DNA of 64,000 nucleotides from Cryobacterium sp. M96 (GTDB lineage: Bacteria > Actinomycetota > Actinomycetes > Actinomycetales > Microbacteriaceae): NCBI RefSeq assembly GCF_002929845.1, contig NZ_PJJS01000039.1, positions 1 to 64,000 on the forward strand, in the 5' to 3' direction. Below the pieces are notes generated by a model that was not told the origin of the DNA, did not search any database, and saw only the letters and a program-made list of their open reading frames with translations. Shown here in pieces: positions 45,841-53,555 of the stretch. Position 1 is the first letter of the stretch; each line of letters begins with the position of its first letter. A program made the translations under genes and the position numbers.

Positions 45841-45867
45841 TTGGCACTCGCGGTATGTGACTGCCAA
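45841..45867. promoter_or_regulatory. CIRCE operator (HrcA binding site)
   Basis: TTGGCACTC, a 9-base spacer, then GACTGCCAA. This matches the CIRCE layout TTAGCACTC-N9-GAGTGCTAA with two changes in each arm, and the two arms are complementary except at one position. It lies 40 bases upstream of hrcA, the normal place for it. Confidence 0.85.
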
Positions 45868-45962
45868 TCATACCGCGACCGGCTGGGCTTACCCATTGCT
45901 CCCCAATGTTGGGGCGCAGTAACTTAGGCATGTAGCACCTCTTCCCCGGTGCACTGAAAGGC

Positions 45963-46415
45963 ATGATCATGAGTAATTTCACTGGTCCCGGACCCGATGA
46001 TCCGTACCAGGGCCAACGGCCGCCGCAACCGCCCTACCAGCCTGCCGCCCCGGGACCGTCGGCACCCCTGACGGAGGCGGATGACCGCCAATGGGCGTCC
46101 CTCGCACATCTGGGCGGGATCCTCATGTTCGTGCCGTCCCTGGTGCTGTGGCTGCTCTTCAAGGACCGCGGACCTCTGACCAACGTCGAGGCGAAGGAAG
46201 CGCTCAACTTTCAGATCACGCTTCTGATCGGCTACTTCGCGATCAACTTTATTGCGACGGTCATCGGCTTTCTCACATTCGGCATCGGCGGCGTCATCGG
46301 CGGTCTCGCCGGGGTGCTGTACATCCTCGGTGTTGTCTTCTCGGTGCTCGGCTACCTCCAGGCGAAGGACGGCAACCACTACCGGTACCCGTTCGCCCTG
46401 CGCCTGATCAAGTAG
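45963..46415 (+). CDS. DUF4870 membrane protein
   Basis: 150 residues. A Pro/Gln-rich cytosolic N-terminus of about 45 residues precedes two or three membrane segments: HLGGILMFVPSLVLWLLFKD, then LNFQITLLIGYFAINFIATVIGFLTF and GGLAGVLYILGVVFSVLGYL. This is DUF4870, a small membrane protein family with unknown role. It is divergent from hrcA and just upstream of a second copy, so the pair arose by duplication. ATG 45969 is an alternative start. Confidence 0.88.
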   Translation: MIMSNFTGPGPDDPYQGQRPPQPPYQPAAPGPSAPLTEADDRQWASLAHLGGILMFVPSLVLWLLFKDRGPLTNVEAKEALNFQITLLIGYFAINFIATVIGFLTFGIGGVIGGLAGVLYILGVVFSVLGYLQAKDGNHYRYPFALRLIK

Positions 46416-46451
46416 CCCGGCGCACTCGGTTTTTCTTCAGAAGGAGCACCA

Positions 46452-46829
46452 ATGACCAATTCCACCCCACCACCGCCGCCCAACCCGAACCAGGCTCCCA
46501 CCCCGATGAACCCGGCCGACGAGAAACTGTGGGCCACCCTCGTGCACGTCGGCGGCATTCTGTTCTATTTCGTGCCGGCCCTGATCGGCTACATCGTGCT
46601 CAAGGACCGCGGCCCGTTCATCCGGGCACACACCGCGACCGCACTGAACTTCCAGCTCACGCTCCTGATCGCCTACGCGGTCGGCGGCGTCCTGACGATC
46701 ATCCTCGTCGGCTACCTCGTTCTCCTGGCTGCCTCCGTTCTGATGGTCGTGTTCGGCATCTTGGCCGCCTTGGCCGCAAACCGGGGCGAGTACTACACGT
46801 ATCCGCTGTCGATCAAGTTCGTGAACTGA
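46452..46829 (+). CDS. DUF4870 membrane protein, second copy
   Basis: 125 residues. The same layout as the preceding gene: Pro-rich N-terminus, LVHVGGILFYFVPALIGYIVLKDRGPFI, then ALNFQLTLLIAYAVGGVLTIILVGYLVLL and a third hydrophobic segment. AGAAGGAG stands about 8 bases before the ATG. It is 36 bases after the first copy and convergent with hemW. Confidence 0.88.
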   Translation: MTNSTPPPPPNPNQAPTPMNPADEKLWATLVHVGGILFYFVPALIGYIVLKDRGPFIRAHTATALNFQLTLLIAYAVGGVLTIILVGYLVLLAASVLMVVFGILAALAANRGEYYTYPLSIKFVN

Positions 46830-46831
46830 GT

Positions 46832-48058
46832 TCAGTCGGCGAGCAGGCGGCGCACGACGGCATCCGCCAGGAGGCGTCCTCTGAGGGTCAGTTCGATCGA
46901 GCCGAAGAGGGCTGCTTTCGCGTCGATGAGTTCGTCGGCGATGAGTCCCGCCACCTCGTGGCGCCTGAGCGGGCTGAGCGAGTCGATGGGGATACCCTCG
47001 CGGATTCGGGTGAGCAAGAGCACCCGCTCCACCTCCTGAGTGGCCGCATCGAGGGTCTCCCGCCCGGCGGCCGGTGAGTCGCCGGCGCGAATCCGATCGC
47101 CGTAGGCCGACGGATGCTTGACGTTCCACCAGCGCACCCCACCGATGTGGCTGTGGGCTCCGGGCCCCACACCCCACCAGTCCTGGCTGCGCCAGTAGGC
47201 GAGGTTGTGGCGCGAGCGGTGCGCGTCATCCGTCGCCCAGTTGCTGACCTCATACCAGCCGTAGCCTGCCGAGGACAGTAGGTCGTCGGCCAGCTCATAG
47301 AACTCGGCCTGAACGTCGTCATCGACAGGGGCCAGTTCGCCGCGCTTGATCTGGCGGGCCAGCTTGGTGCCCTCCTCGACGATAAGCGAGTAGGCGCTGA
47401 CGTGGGTGGGAGCCTGCCGGATGGCGTGCTCGAGGCTGGTGCGCCAATCGACGAGGGTCTCCCCCGGTGTGCCGTAGATCAGGTCGAGGGACACGTCGAG
47501 GCCGGCCTCGCGCGCCCACTGCACCACAAGCGGCACCCGCTCGGGGTCGTGGGTGCGCTCGAGGGTGGCCAGCACGCTCGGTACCGCGGACTGCATGCCG
47601 AAGGATACCCGGGTGAAGCCGGACTCGGCGAGGCGGCCGAGGTAGGCGGCGTCGACGGAGTCGGGGTTCGCCTCGGTGGTCACCTCGGCGCCGGGTGCGA
47701 TCCCCCAGGTGGAGCGCACGGCCTCCAGCATCCGCACCAGGTCGTCGGCCGGGAGCAGGGTGGGGGTGCCGCCGCCGAAGAAGACGGTCGCCGCCTGGCG
47801 GGCCGGCACGCCCGACTGAGTCAGGATCCGGCCGGCCGACTGGACCTCGGTGATCGCCTGGCCGGCATAGTCATGCTGGTTTGCGCCGCGCAACTCGGTG
47901 GCGGTATAGGTGTTGAAGTCGCAGTAGCCGCAGCGGACCCGGCAGAACGGCACGTGCAGGTAGACGCCGAAATCGCGCTGGGCTGCTCCCACGGCGGCCG
48001 AGGCCGGCAGCAGTCCGTCGCTGGGTGCGGAGTCGCCGAGGGGAAGGGCACTGCCCAT
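46832..48058 (-). CDS. hemW: Radical SAM heme chaperone HemW (coproporphyrinogen III oxidase-like)
   Basis: 408 residues. The radical SAM cluster motif is CRVRCGYCDF (CxxxCxxC) at about 38-46. GGGTPTLLPADDLVRML and TTEANPDSVDAAYLGRLAESGFTRVSFGMQS follow in the SAM domain, and the HemN C-terminal domain ends in RRLLAD. In actinobacteria this gene is now regarded as a heme chaperone, not an oxidase. It is 4 bases downstream of the DUF1990 gene. Confidence 0.93.
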   Translation of the reverse strand: MGSALPLGDSAPSDGLLPASAAVGAAQRDFGVYLHVPFCRVRCGYCDFNTYTATELRGANQHDYAGQAITEVQSAGRILTQSGVPARQAATVFFGGGTPTLLPADDLVRMLEAVRSTWGIAPGAEVTTEANPDSVDAAYLGRLAESGFTRVSFGMQSAVPSVLATLERTHDPERVPLVVQWAREAGLDVSLDLIYGTPGETLVDWRTSLEHAIRQAPTHVSAYSLIVEEGTKLARQIKRGELAPVDDDVQAEFYELADDLLSSAGYGWYEVSNWATDDAHRSRHNLAYWRSQDWWGVGPGAHSHIGGVRWWNVKHPSAYGDRIRAGDSPAAGRETLDAATQEVERVLLLTRIREGIPIDSLSPLRRHEVAGLIADELIDAKAALFGSIELTLRGRLLADAVVRRLLAD

Positions 48059-48062
48059 GCGG

Positions 48063-48710
48063 TTAGACCGCGCCGATCGGATGCAGCGCGCGTAGGTACC
48101 GAGCGGTGATTTTGGCCTGTTGCCGCCGCACGAACGGCCAGCCCAGCCGGTAGAACCAGTTGCCGGGGCGGGAGAAGGCGCGGATGGTCAGCCAGACCGA
48201 GTCGTCCTCGCGTCTGTCGACGATGAACGATTCCTCGCCGCTGGCCGGGTGCCCGGCCATGGTGCCGTATGCGAAGCCGAGGCGGTCGGGTTCATCGATC
48301 ACGTAGACCACGCGCACGGGGGCGTCGATGGTGAAGGGGCCTAACTTGCTCGTGAGGTGCGCGGACATGCCGTTGACGATGTAGGGCGTGCCGTCCTCGG
48401 CGAAGACGGCCTCGTCCGGCTCGGGCTTCTGGTCGCGGGCGGCCTGGCCGTCGGCGTCGAAGACGAGTCCCGTGTACTGCTGGCCGGTGCCGTCCAGCAG
48501 GTCGGTGACGGTCATTCCGCTCCCCCGCTGCACGCCCCAGGTCATCAGCGACTTCGAGGCCAGCTGGAAGCGCTCCTCACCGCTGCCAAGGCGCACGGTG
48601 CGCTCGAGGGGCCGGTAGCCCTTGGGTGGGAACCGGAGCAAGTCCGGGGCGAGGGTGCCGCCGATGGACGCGTAGGTGACGGCGGTATCGGTGAAGGTGG
48701 CGCGGCGCAT
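48063..48710 (-). CDS. DUF1990 family protein
   Basis: 215 residues from ATG 48710, just after the lepA stop. Family traits are TYASIGGTLAPDLLRFPPKGYRPLERTVRLGSGEERFQLASKSLMTWGVQRGSGM at the N-terminus and DEPDRLGFAYGTMAGHPASGEESFIV in the middle. The C-terminal half is rich in basic and aromatic residues. DUF1990 has a START-like (SRPBCC) fold, with no known ligand. It lies in a tight operon between lepA and hemW. Confidence 0.88.
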   Translation of the reverse strand: MRRATFTDTAVTYASIGGTLAPDLLRFPPKGYRPLERTVRLGSGEERFQLASKSLMTWGVQRGSGMTVTDLLDGTGQQYTGLVFDADGQAARDQKPEPDEAVFAEDGTPYIVNGMSAHLTSKLGPFTIDAPVRVVYVIDEPDRLGFAYGTMAGHPASGEESFIVDRREDDSVWLTIRAFSRPGNWFYRLGWPFVRRQQAKITARYLRALHPIGAV

Positions 48711-48714
48711 CCGT

Positions 48715-50562
48715 CTACTTCTTCTTCGGGGGCTCGTCACCGGACAGGGCGGCGATGAACGCCTCCTGGGGAACCTCGACCCGGCCGACCATCTTCATGC
48801 GCTTCTTGCCCTCCTTCTGCTTCTCCAGCAGCTTGCGCTTGCGGGAGATGTCGCCGCCGTAGCACTTGGCGAGAACATCCTTGCGGATGGCACTGATGGA
48901 CTCGCGGGCGATGATGCGGGCGCCGATCGCGGCCTGGATGGGCACGTCGAACTGCTGGCGCGGGATGAGCTTGCGCAGCCTTCCCGTCATCAGCACGCCG
49001 TAGTCGTAGGCCTTGTCGCGGTGCACAATCGCGCTGAACGCGTCGACCTGTTCGCCCTGCAGCAGGATGTCGACCTTGACCAGGTCGGCCTCCTGAGAGC
49101 CGATGGGTTCGTAGTCGAGCGAGCCGTAGCCGGCGGTGCGGCTCTTGAGATTGTCGAAGAAGTCGAACACGATCTCACCGAGCGGCATCGTGTAGCGGAT
49201 CTCGACCCGGTCCTCGCCGAGGTAGTCCATGCCGAGCAGGGTGCCGCGGCGGCTCTGGCAGAGCTCCATGATCACGCCGACGTAGTCCTTGGGTGCGAGG
49301 ATGGCCGCCTTCACGATCGGCTCCTCGACCTTGGCGATCTTCCCGTTCGGGAACTCGCTCGGGTTGGTGACCGTGACAGACTTCTTGTCGTCGGTGGTGA
49401 CCTCGTAGATCACACTGGGCGCCGTGGTGATCAGGTCGAGGCCGAACTCCCGGTCGAGCCGCTCGGTGATGATTTCCAGGTGCAGCAGCCCGAGGAAACC
49501 ACAGCGGAAACCGAAACCGAGGGCGACGGATGTCTCGGGCTCGTACACGAGGGACGCGTCGGAGAGTTTGAGCTTGTCGAGGGCCTCCCGGAGGGCCGGG
49601 TAGTCGCTGCCGTCGATCGGGTAGAGGCCCGAGAAGACCATGGGCTTCGGCTCGGTGTAGCCCGGAAGGGCGACGGTGGCGGGGCGGAGCGCGGTGGTCA
49701 CCGTGTCGCCGACCTTCGACTGGCGCACATCCTTCACGCCCGTGATCAGGTAGCCGACCTCGCCGACGCCGAGGCCCTTGCTGGTGGTGGGCTCGGGCGA
49801 GGTGACGCCGATCTCGAGGATCTCGTGCGTGGCACGGGTCGACATCATCTGGATCTTCTCGCGCGGGCCCAGCTTGCCGTCGATCATGCGCACATAGGTG
49901 ACGACGCCACGGTAGCTGTCGTAGACCGAGTCGAAGATCATCGCGCGGGCCGGGGCGGCCGGGTCGCCGACCGGGGCCGGGATGAGGCGGGTGGCGCGGT
50001 CGAGGAGTTCGGCGACACCGACACCGGTCTTGCCGGAAACCCGGAGCACGTCGTCGGGACTGCCACCGATCAGGCTGGCGAGCTCCTTCGCGTATTTGTC
50101 GGGGTCGGCAGCCGGCAGGTCGATCTTGTTCAGCACCGGGATGATGGTGAGGTCGTTCTCCAGCGCCAGGTAGAGGTTGGCGAGGGTCTGCGCCTCGATC
50201 CCCTGGGCGGCGTCGACGAGGAGGATTGCTCCCTCGCACGCGGCCAGGCTGCGAGACACCTCGTAGGTGAAGTCCACGTGGCCGGGGGTGTCGATCATGT
50301 TCAGGGCGTAGGTCTGCCCGTCGAGTTCCCACGGCATACGAACGGCCTGGCTTTTGATGGTGATGCCGCGCTCGCGCTCGATGTCCATCCGGTCAAGGTA
50401 TTGGGCGCGCATCGAACGGTCATCGACGACGCCGGTGATCTGCAGCATCCGGTCGGCCAACGTGGACTTGCCGTGGTCGATGTGGGCGATGATGCAGAAA
50501 TTGCGGATGAACTCGGGCGGGGTGGCGGCCGGTTCAAGCGCCGTGAGGGGTCTCGGTGACAT
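48715..50562 (-). CDS. lepA: Elongation factor 4 (LepA)
   Basis: 615 residues from ATG 50562 ([11 protein letters not shown]); the frame to 50697 lies in a repeat region and is not coding. G1 is [10 protein letters not shown]2/G3 [12 protein letters not shown], and G4 [11 protein letters not shown]. The C-terminal domain unique to LepA ends with [16 protein letters not shown]. It is a ribosome-associated translational GTPase at the membrane, thought to act on stalled ribosomes. Confidence 0.96.
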   Translation of the reverse strand: MSPRPLTALEPAATPPEFIRNFCIIAHIDHGKSTLADRMLQITGVVDDRSMRAQYLDRMDIERERGITIKSQAVRMPWELDGQTYALNMIDTPGHVDFTYEVSRSLAACEGAILLVDAAQGIEAQTLANLYLALENDLTIIPVLNKIDLPAADPDKYAKELASLIGGSPDDVLRVSGKTGVGVAELLDRATRLIPAPVGDPAAPARAMIFDSVYDSYRGVVTYVRMIDGKLGPREKIQMMSTRATHEILEIGVTSPEPTTSKGLGVGEVGYLITGVKDVRQSKVGDTVTTALRPATVALPGYTEPKPMVFSGLYPIDGSDYPALREALDKLKLSDASLVYEPETSVALGFGFRCGFLGLLHLEIITERLDREFGLDLITTAPSVIYEVTTDDKKSVTVTNPSEFPNGKIAKVEEPIVKAAILAPKDYVGVIMELCQSRRGTLLGMDYLGEDRVEIRYTMPLGEIVFDFFDNLKSRTAGYGSLDYEPIGSQEADLVKVDILLQGEQVDAFSAIVHRDKAYDYGVLMTGRLRKLIPRQQFDVPIQAAIGARIIARESISAIRKDVLAKCYGGDISRKRKLLEKQKEGKKRMKMVGRVEVPQEAFIAALSGDEPPKKK

Positions 50563-50664
50563 GGTCTTGCAATTCTCCCATAGGTGGCTGGGTCCCGGTT
50601 TCGCCGTTGCCGCGCATCGTTCCAGGCTTGCGCGCGGGAACGGCCGCGCCCGGCGGCTCGCAGC

Positions 50665-50703
50665 GAACCACTGCCGTGAACCACTGCCGTGAACCACTGC
50701 CGT
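50665..50703. repeat. 13-bp tandem repeat, three copies
   Basis: Three perfect copies of GAACCACTGCCGT lie upstream of lepA. They are followed after about 20 bases by the inverted-repeat element at 50722-50829. Confidence 0.9.
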
Positions 50704-50721
50704 GGCTCTTCGGCGGGTAGT

Positions 50722-50829
50722 GTGGCCAATTCAGGAGATCCGACCGGGCGAGGCCGGACATCCGCACCGGTTCCGCACTGGTCCGCGGTGGCCCGGCCAC
50801 CCGTGCGACGGATGTCCTGAGTTGGCCAC
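50722..50829. repeat. 108-bp element with 21-bp inverted ends
   Basis: GTGGCCAATTCAGGAGATCC... at 50722-50742 is inverted at 50809-50829 with two mismatches. The core is about 66 bases and GC-rich, without an ORF. It lies in the intergenic region between lepA and the alpha/beta hydrolase. It resembles a MITE or a palindromic repeat. Its ends differ from those of the element at 38574/61359. Confidence 0.8.
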
Positions 50830-50985
50830 AGACGCAGCGCCCGGCCGAGCACTCACCCACGGAAGAGCCAGAAGTGATTGACGCGAACCGGGTGCTGTCA
50901 CTGCTGATCTGGTGCGGCTACTCCCTGATGTCTATCATCGGTATCGTCGTCACCCTCTCGTGCGGCTGCTCACCAGGAGGAATGA

Positions 50986-51732
50986 ATGACACCCGCCGTC
51001 CCGGTTCTTTTCGTGCACGGGATCCGCACGTCGGGCACCATGTGGCGACGACAGCTGTCCATGCTGGGCGAGGCCGGGCATCCGGCACTCGCGATCGATC
51101 TGCCGGGGCACGGCGCCCGCATGGACGAAACGTTCACCGTGGCGGGCGCCCTGGCCGCCATCGACGAGGGCGTCGCTGCTCTGGGCGGCCGGGTGCTGCT
51201 GGTCGGCCTCTCCCTCGGCGGCTACTACGCCATCGAGTACGCCGCGCGCCACCCGCAGAAGGTGGCCGGGCTGGTCGCCGCGGGAAGCTGCGCGCTCCCG
51301 GCCGGCTGGCTGCTGGACGCCTACCGGGGCCTGGCCCGGCTGATCCGCCGACTGCCCGACCAGGGACTGTGGCTCCACACCACACTCGTGCGGGTGCTCC
51401 TCCCATCGGCAGGGGCCGCCGACACGCTCGCCGGCGGTGTGCCGCTGACGGTGATGGATGCCGGGCTCGGCGCCACCGGCAGCCTCCGCCCGCTGGACAG
51501 CCTGGCTCGCTATCCCGGCCCGGTGTGGCTGGTCAACGGTTCTCTGGATCAGTTCCGGCTGCATGAGCGCCGCTTCCTCGCCGCCTGCCGGGACGGGCGC
51601 CTCGTGATCGTCCCCCGGGCGTCGCACCTCGTCAGCCTGGCCCAACCGGAACGCTTCGCCGCGGTGCTGAGCGGCATCCTCACGGAGGTTGCGATCGACT
51701 GGCCCGGGCCGATTGTCGACCTGAACGAATAA
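50986..51732 (+). CDS. Alpha/beta hydrolase
   Basis: 248 residues. HGIRTSGTMWRRQ is the oxyanion segment. The nucleophile elbow is GLSLGGYYA with Ser96-like position, and the acid and His are in NGSLDQF and ASHLVSLAQ. AGGAGG lies five bases before the ATG at 50986. No signal peptide. It is upstream of rpsT on the plus strand, with a gap of 118 bases. The substrate is unknown. Confidence 0.88.
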   Translation: MTPAVPVLFVHGIRTSGTMWRRQLSMLGEAGHPALAIDLPGHGARMDETFTVAGALAAIDEGVAALGGRVLLVGLSLGGYYAIEYAARHPQKVAGLVAAGSCALPAGWLLDAYRGLARLIRRLPDQGLWLHTTLVRVLLPSAGAADTLAGGVPLTVMDAGLGATGSLRPLDSLARYPGPVWLVNGSLDQFRLHERRFLAACRDGRLVIVPRASHLVSLAQPERFAAVLSGILTEVAIDWPGPIVDLNE

Positions 51733-51850
51733 CTGGTATCGTTGCCTGTTGGCTTGCGTGTTGGGTCCCACCCCACACGATAATTGCCGTACGGCGCCCT
51801 CTACCGCCAAGCGGCCCATCCGAAAAAGAATCTAACGAAAGCGTATAAAC

Positions 51851-52114
51851 GTGGCAAACATCAAGTCGCAGATCAAGCGTATCGGCACCAACAAAAAGGC
51901 CCAGGAGCGCAACAAGTCGGTCAAGAGCGAGTTCAAGCGCGCTGTCCGCGCGACGCGCCTGGCGATCGCCTCGGGCGACAAGGACAAGGCTGTTGCCAGC
52001 CTCGCCGTTGCCTCGAAAAAGCTCGACAAGGCCGTCAGCAAGGGCGTCATCCACCAGAACCAGGCCGCGAACAAGAAGTCCGCGATCGCGAAGTCGGTCA
52101 ACGCCCTCGTCTAG
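51851..52114 (+). CDS. rpsT: Small ribosomal subunit protein bS20
   Basis: 87 residues. [27 protein letters not shown] is the conserved N-terminus and [19 protein letters not shown] the end. It binds 16S rRNA. The GTG start at 51851 has only a weak GAAAG-type ribosome site, which fits autoregulation of S20 translation, known in other bacteria. A terminator follows 55 bases after the stop. Confidence 0.97.
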   Translation: MANIKSQIKRIGTNKKAQERNKSVKSEFKRAVRATRLAIASGDKDKAVASLAVASKKLDKAVSKGVIHQNQAANKKSAIAKSVNALV

Positions 52115-52168
52115 TCTGCGCCCGACCGGGATCAGGATCGTTCACCGGCCCTGACCGGCGTACACAAC

Positions 52169-52193
52169 AGCCCCTGCCATCTCGGCGGGGGCT
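52169..52193 (+). terminator. Terminator of rpsT
   Basis: AGCCCCTGCC and GGCGGGGGCT form a 10-bp stem (one G-U pair) around ATCTC, followed by TTCGTGT. Confidence 0.75.
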
Positions 52194-52199
52194 TTCGTG

Positions 52200-52470
52200 T
52201 ATCCGGGCAGAGGCTCGAACCGTCGGGGACCGGTCACCTGAAATTCATCACGGCCGGGCCCGGTCAGGCGCAGCAGCATCGCCCTGACGGCGGTCCTGGC
52301 AGCCGTCGCCTATCTGCCGCTCGCCGCGCTGATCGTGTCGTGCGCGCCGAGTCCGCCCAGGCCCACACCTCTCAGTTCGGGCATCAGTCGGCGCGCACCA
52401 CAGTGAGCGACCCCTCCCTGGCGCGGAGCTCACCGTCGAGGGTAAAGAGGCGCGCGAAAGCCGGGTCTGG
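52200..52470. other. Stretch between rpsT and holA without a recognised gene
   Basis: A hydrophobic open piece on the plus strand at about 52266-52330 (SIALTAVLAAVAYLPLAALIVSC) has no start and no family. I see no RNA gene. It may be a decayed secreted or membrane protein. Confidence 0.4.
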
Positions 52471-53550
52471 TCAGCTCTCACCGCGGCGGGCGATCACACC
52501 GATGAGCCGCTCGAGAGCGAAGACGGGGTCGCGCTCGGCACCCTTCACTGCGGCATCCGTTTCGGCCAGCGCCACGACGCAGCGGGCGAGACCCTCGTCG
52601 GACCAGCTGCGCAGGTCACGTTGGGCCCGCTCGACCTGCCAGGGGGCGAGGCCGAACTGGGAGGCAAGCTGGGCCGAGCCGCCGCGCACCCCGCAGAGCT
52701 TCGCCATGGTGCGGATCTTCATGGCGAACGCGGCCACCACCGGGACCGGGTCGGCGCCGGAGGACAGGGCGTGGCGCAGGATGACGAGCGCCTCCCCCTG
52801 ATGCCCGGCGATGGCGGCATCGGCTACCTTGAACGCGTTGGCCTCGACCCTACCGCCGTAGTAGCGGTCCACGGTCGTCTCGGTCACTTCGGTGCCGACA
52901 TCGGCGATGAGCTGCTGGCAGGCCGCGGAGAGTTCGGCCAGATCGCCGGAGAACGCGGCGACCAGGGACCGCAGCGCGCTGGGAGTGACCCGCTTGCCGG
53001 CCGTCTTGAATTCCGCGGAGGCGAAGTCGTGCCGGTCGGAGTCTTTCTTCAGCTCGGTGCAGACGACCTCGATGGCGCCGCCGACGCCCGAACGGATGGT
53101 GTCGAGCAGCTTCTTGCCGCGCACGCCGCCGCCGTGCCGGAGCACGACGTAGGTGTCCTCGGCCGGGTTCTGCAGGTAGTCCAGGGCCTCCGCGAGGAAC
53201 GTGTCGCTGCACTTCTCGACGGAGCTGACGCGGATCAGCCGCGGTTCGCCGAAGAGGGACGGGCTGGCCATGGTGAGCAGTTCGCCGGGCGCATAGCTGT
53301 CGGCCTGCACGTCGCTGATCTCCAGGCTGGGGTCTTCGAGTTTGAGGAAGTCCCGCAGCTGGCGGATCGCGCGTTCGGCCAGGAACACTTCGGTTCCGGA
53401 GACCAGGATGATCGGCGCCGGCCGCACCTGGTGCCAGGCCAGCTGCGGGATGGCGGCCGACTTCGGCACAGCGCGGGGCGCGGTCCGGCCGGATGAAGCT
53501 GTGCGTGCGGCCACTCGGGGTTCCTTCGATTGAGGCTGTGCGGAATCCAT
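52471..53550 (-). CDS. holA: DNA polymerase III subunit delta
   Basis: 359 residues. ILVSGTEVFLAERAIRQLRDFL is the start of the clamp-loader core, VVLRHGGGVRGKKLLDTIRSGV follows, then the helical domain (KVADAAIAGHQGEALVILRHALSSGADPVPVVAAFAMKI). It opens the beta clamp together with delta prime. It is 5 bases downstream of comEC. The first 35 residues are low-complexity and basic, so the true start might be a few codons later. Confidence 0.92.
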   Translation of the reverse strand: MDSAQPQSKEPRVAARTASSGRTAPRAVPKSAAIPQLAWHQVRPAPIILVSGTEVFLAERAIRQLRDFLKLEDPSLEISDVQADSYAPGELLTMASPSLFGEPRLIRVSSVEKCSDTFLAEALDYLQNPAEDTYVVLRHGGGVRGKKLLDTIRSGVGGAIEVVCTELKKDSDRHDFASAEFKTAGKRVTPSALRSLVAAFSGDLAELSAACQQLIADVGTEVTETTVDRYYGGRVEANAFKVADAAIAGHQGEALVILRHALSSGADPVPVVAAFAMKIRTMAKLCGVRGGSAQLASQFGLAPWQVERAQRDLRSWSDEGLARCVVALAETDAAVKGAERDPVFALERLIGVIARRGES

Positions 53551-53555
53551 TAAGA

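Noticed and set aside
45827-45855. Inverted repeat CGCGAGTGC / GCACTCGCG upstream of hrcA
   Set aside because: The arms are in the opposite order to CIRCE; the site at 45841-45867 has the right order and spacing and overlaps it.
48676-50559. 627-codon plus-strand ORF
   Set aside because: It is antisense to lepA.
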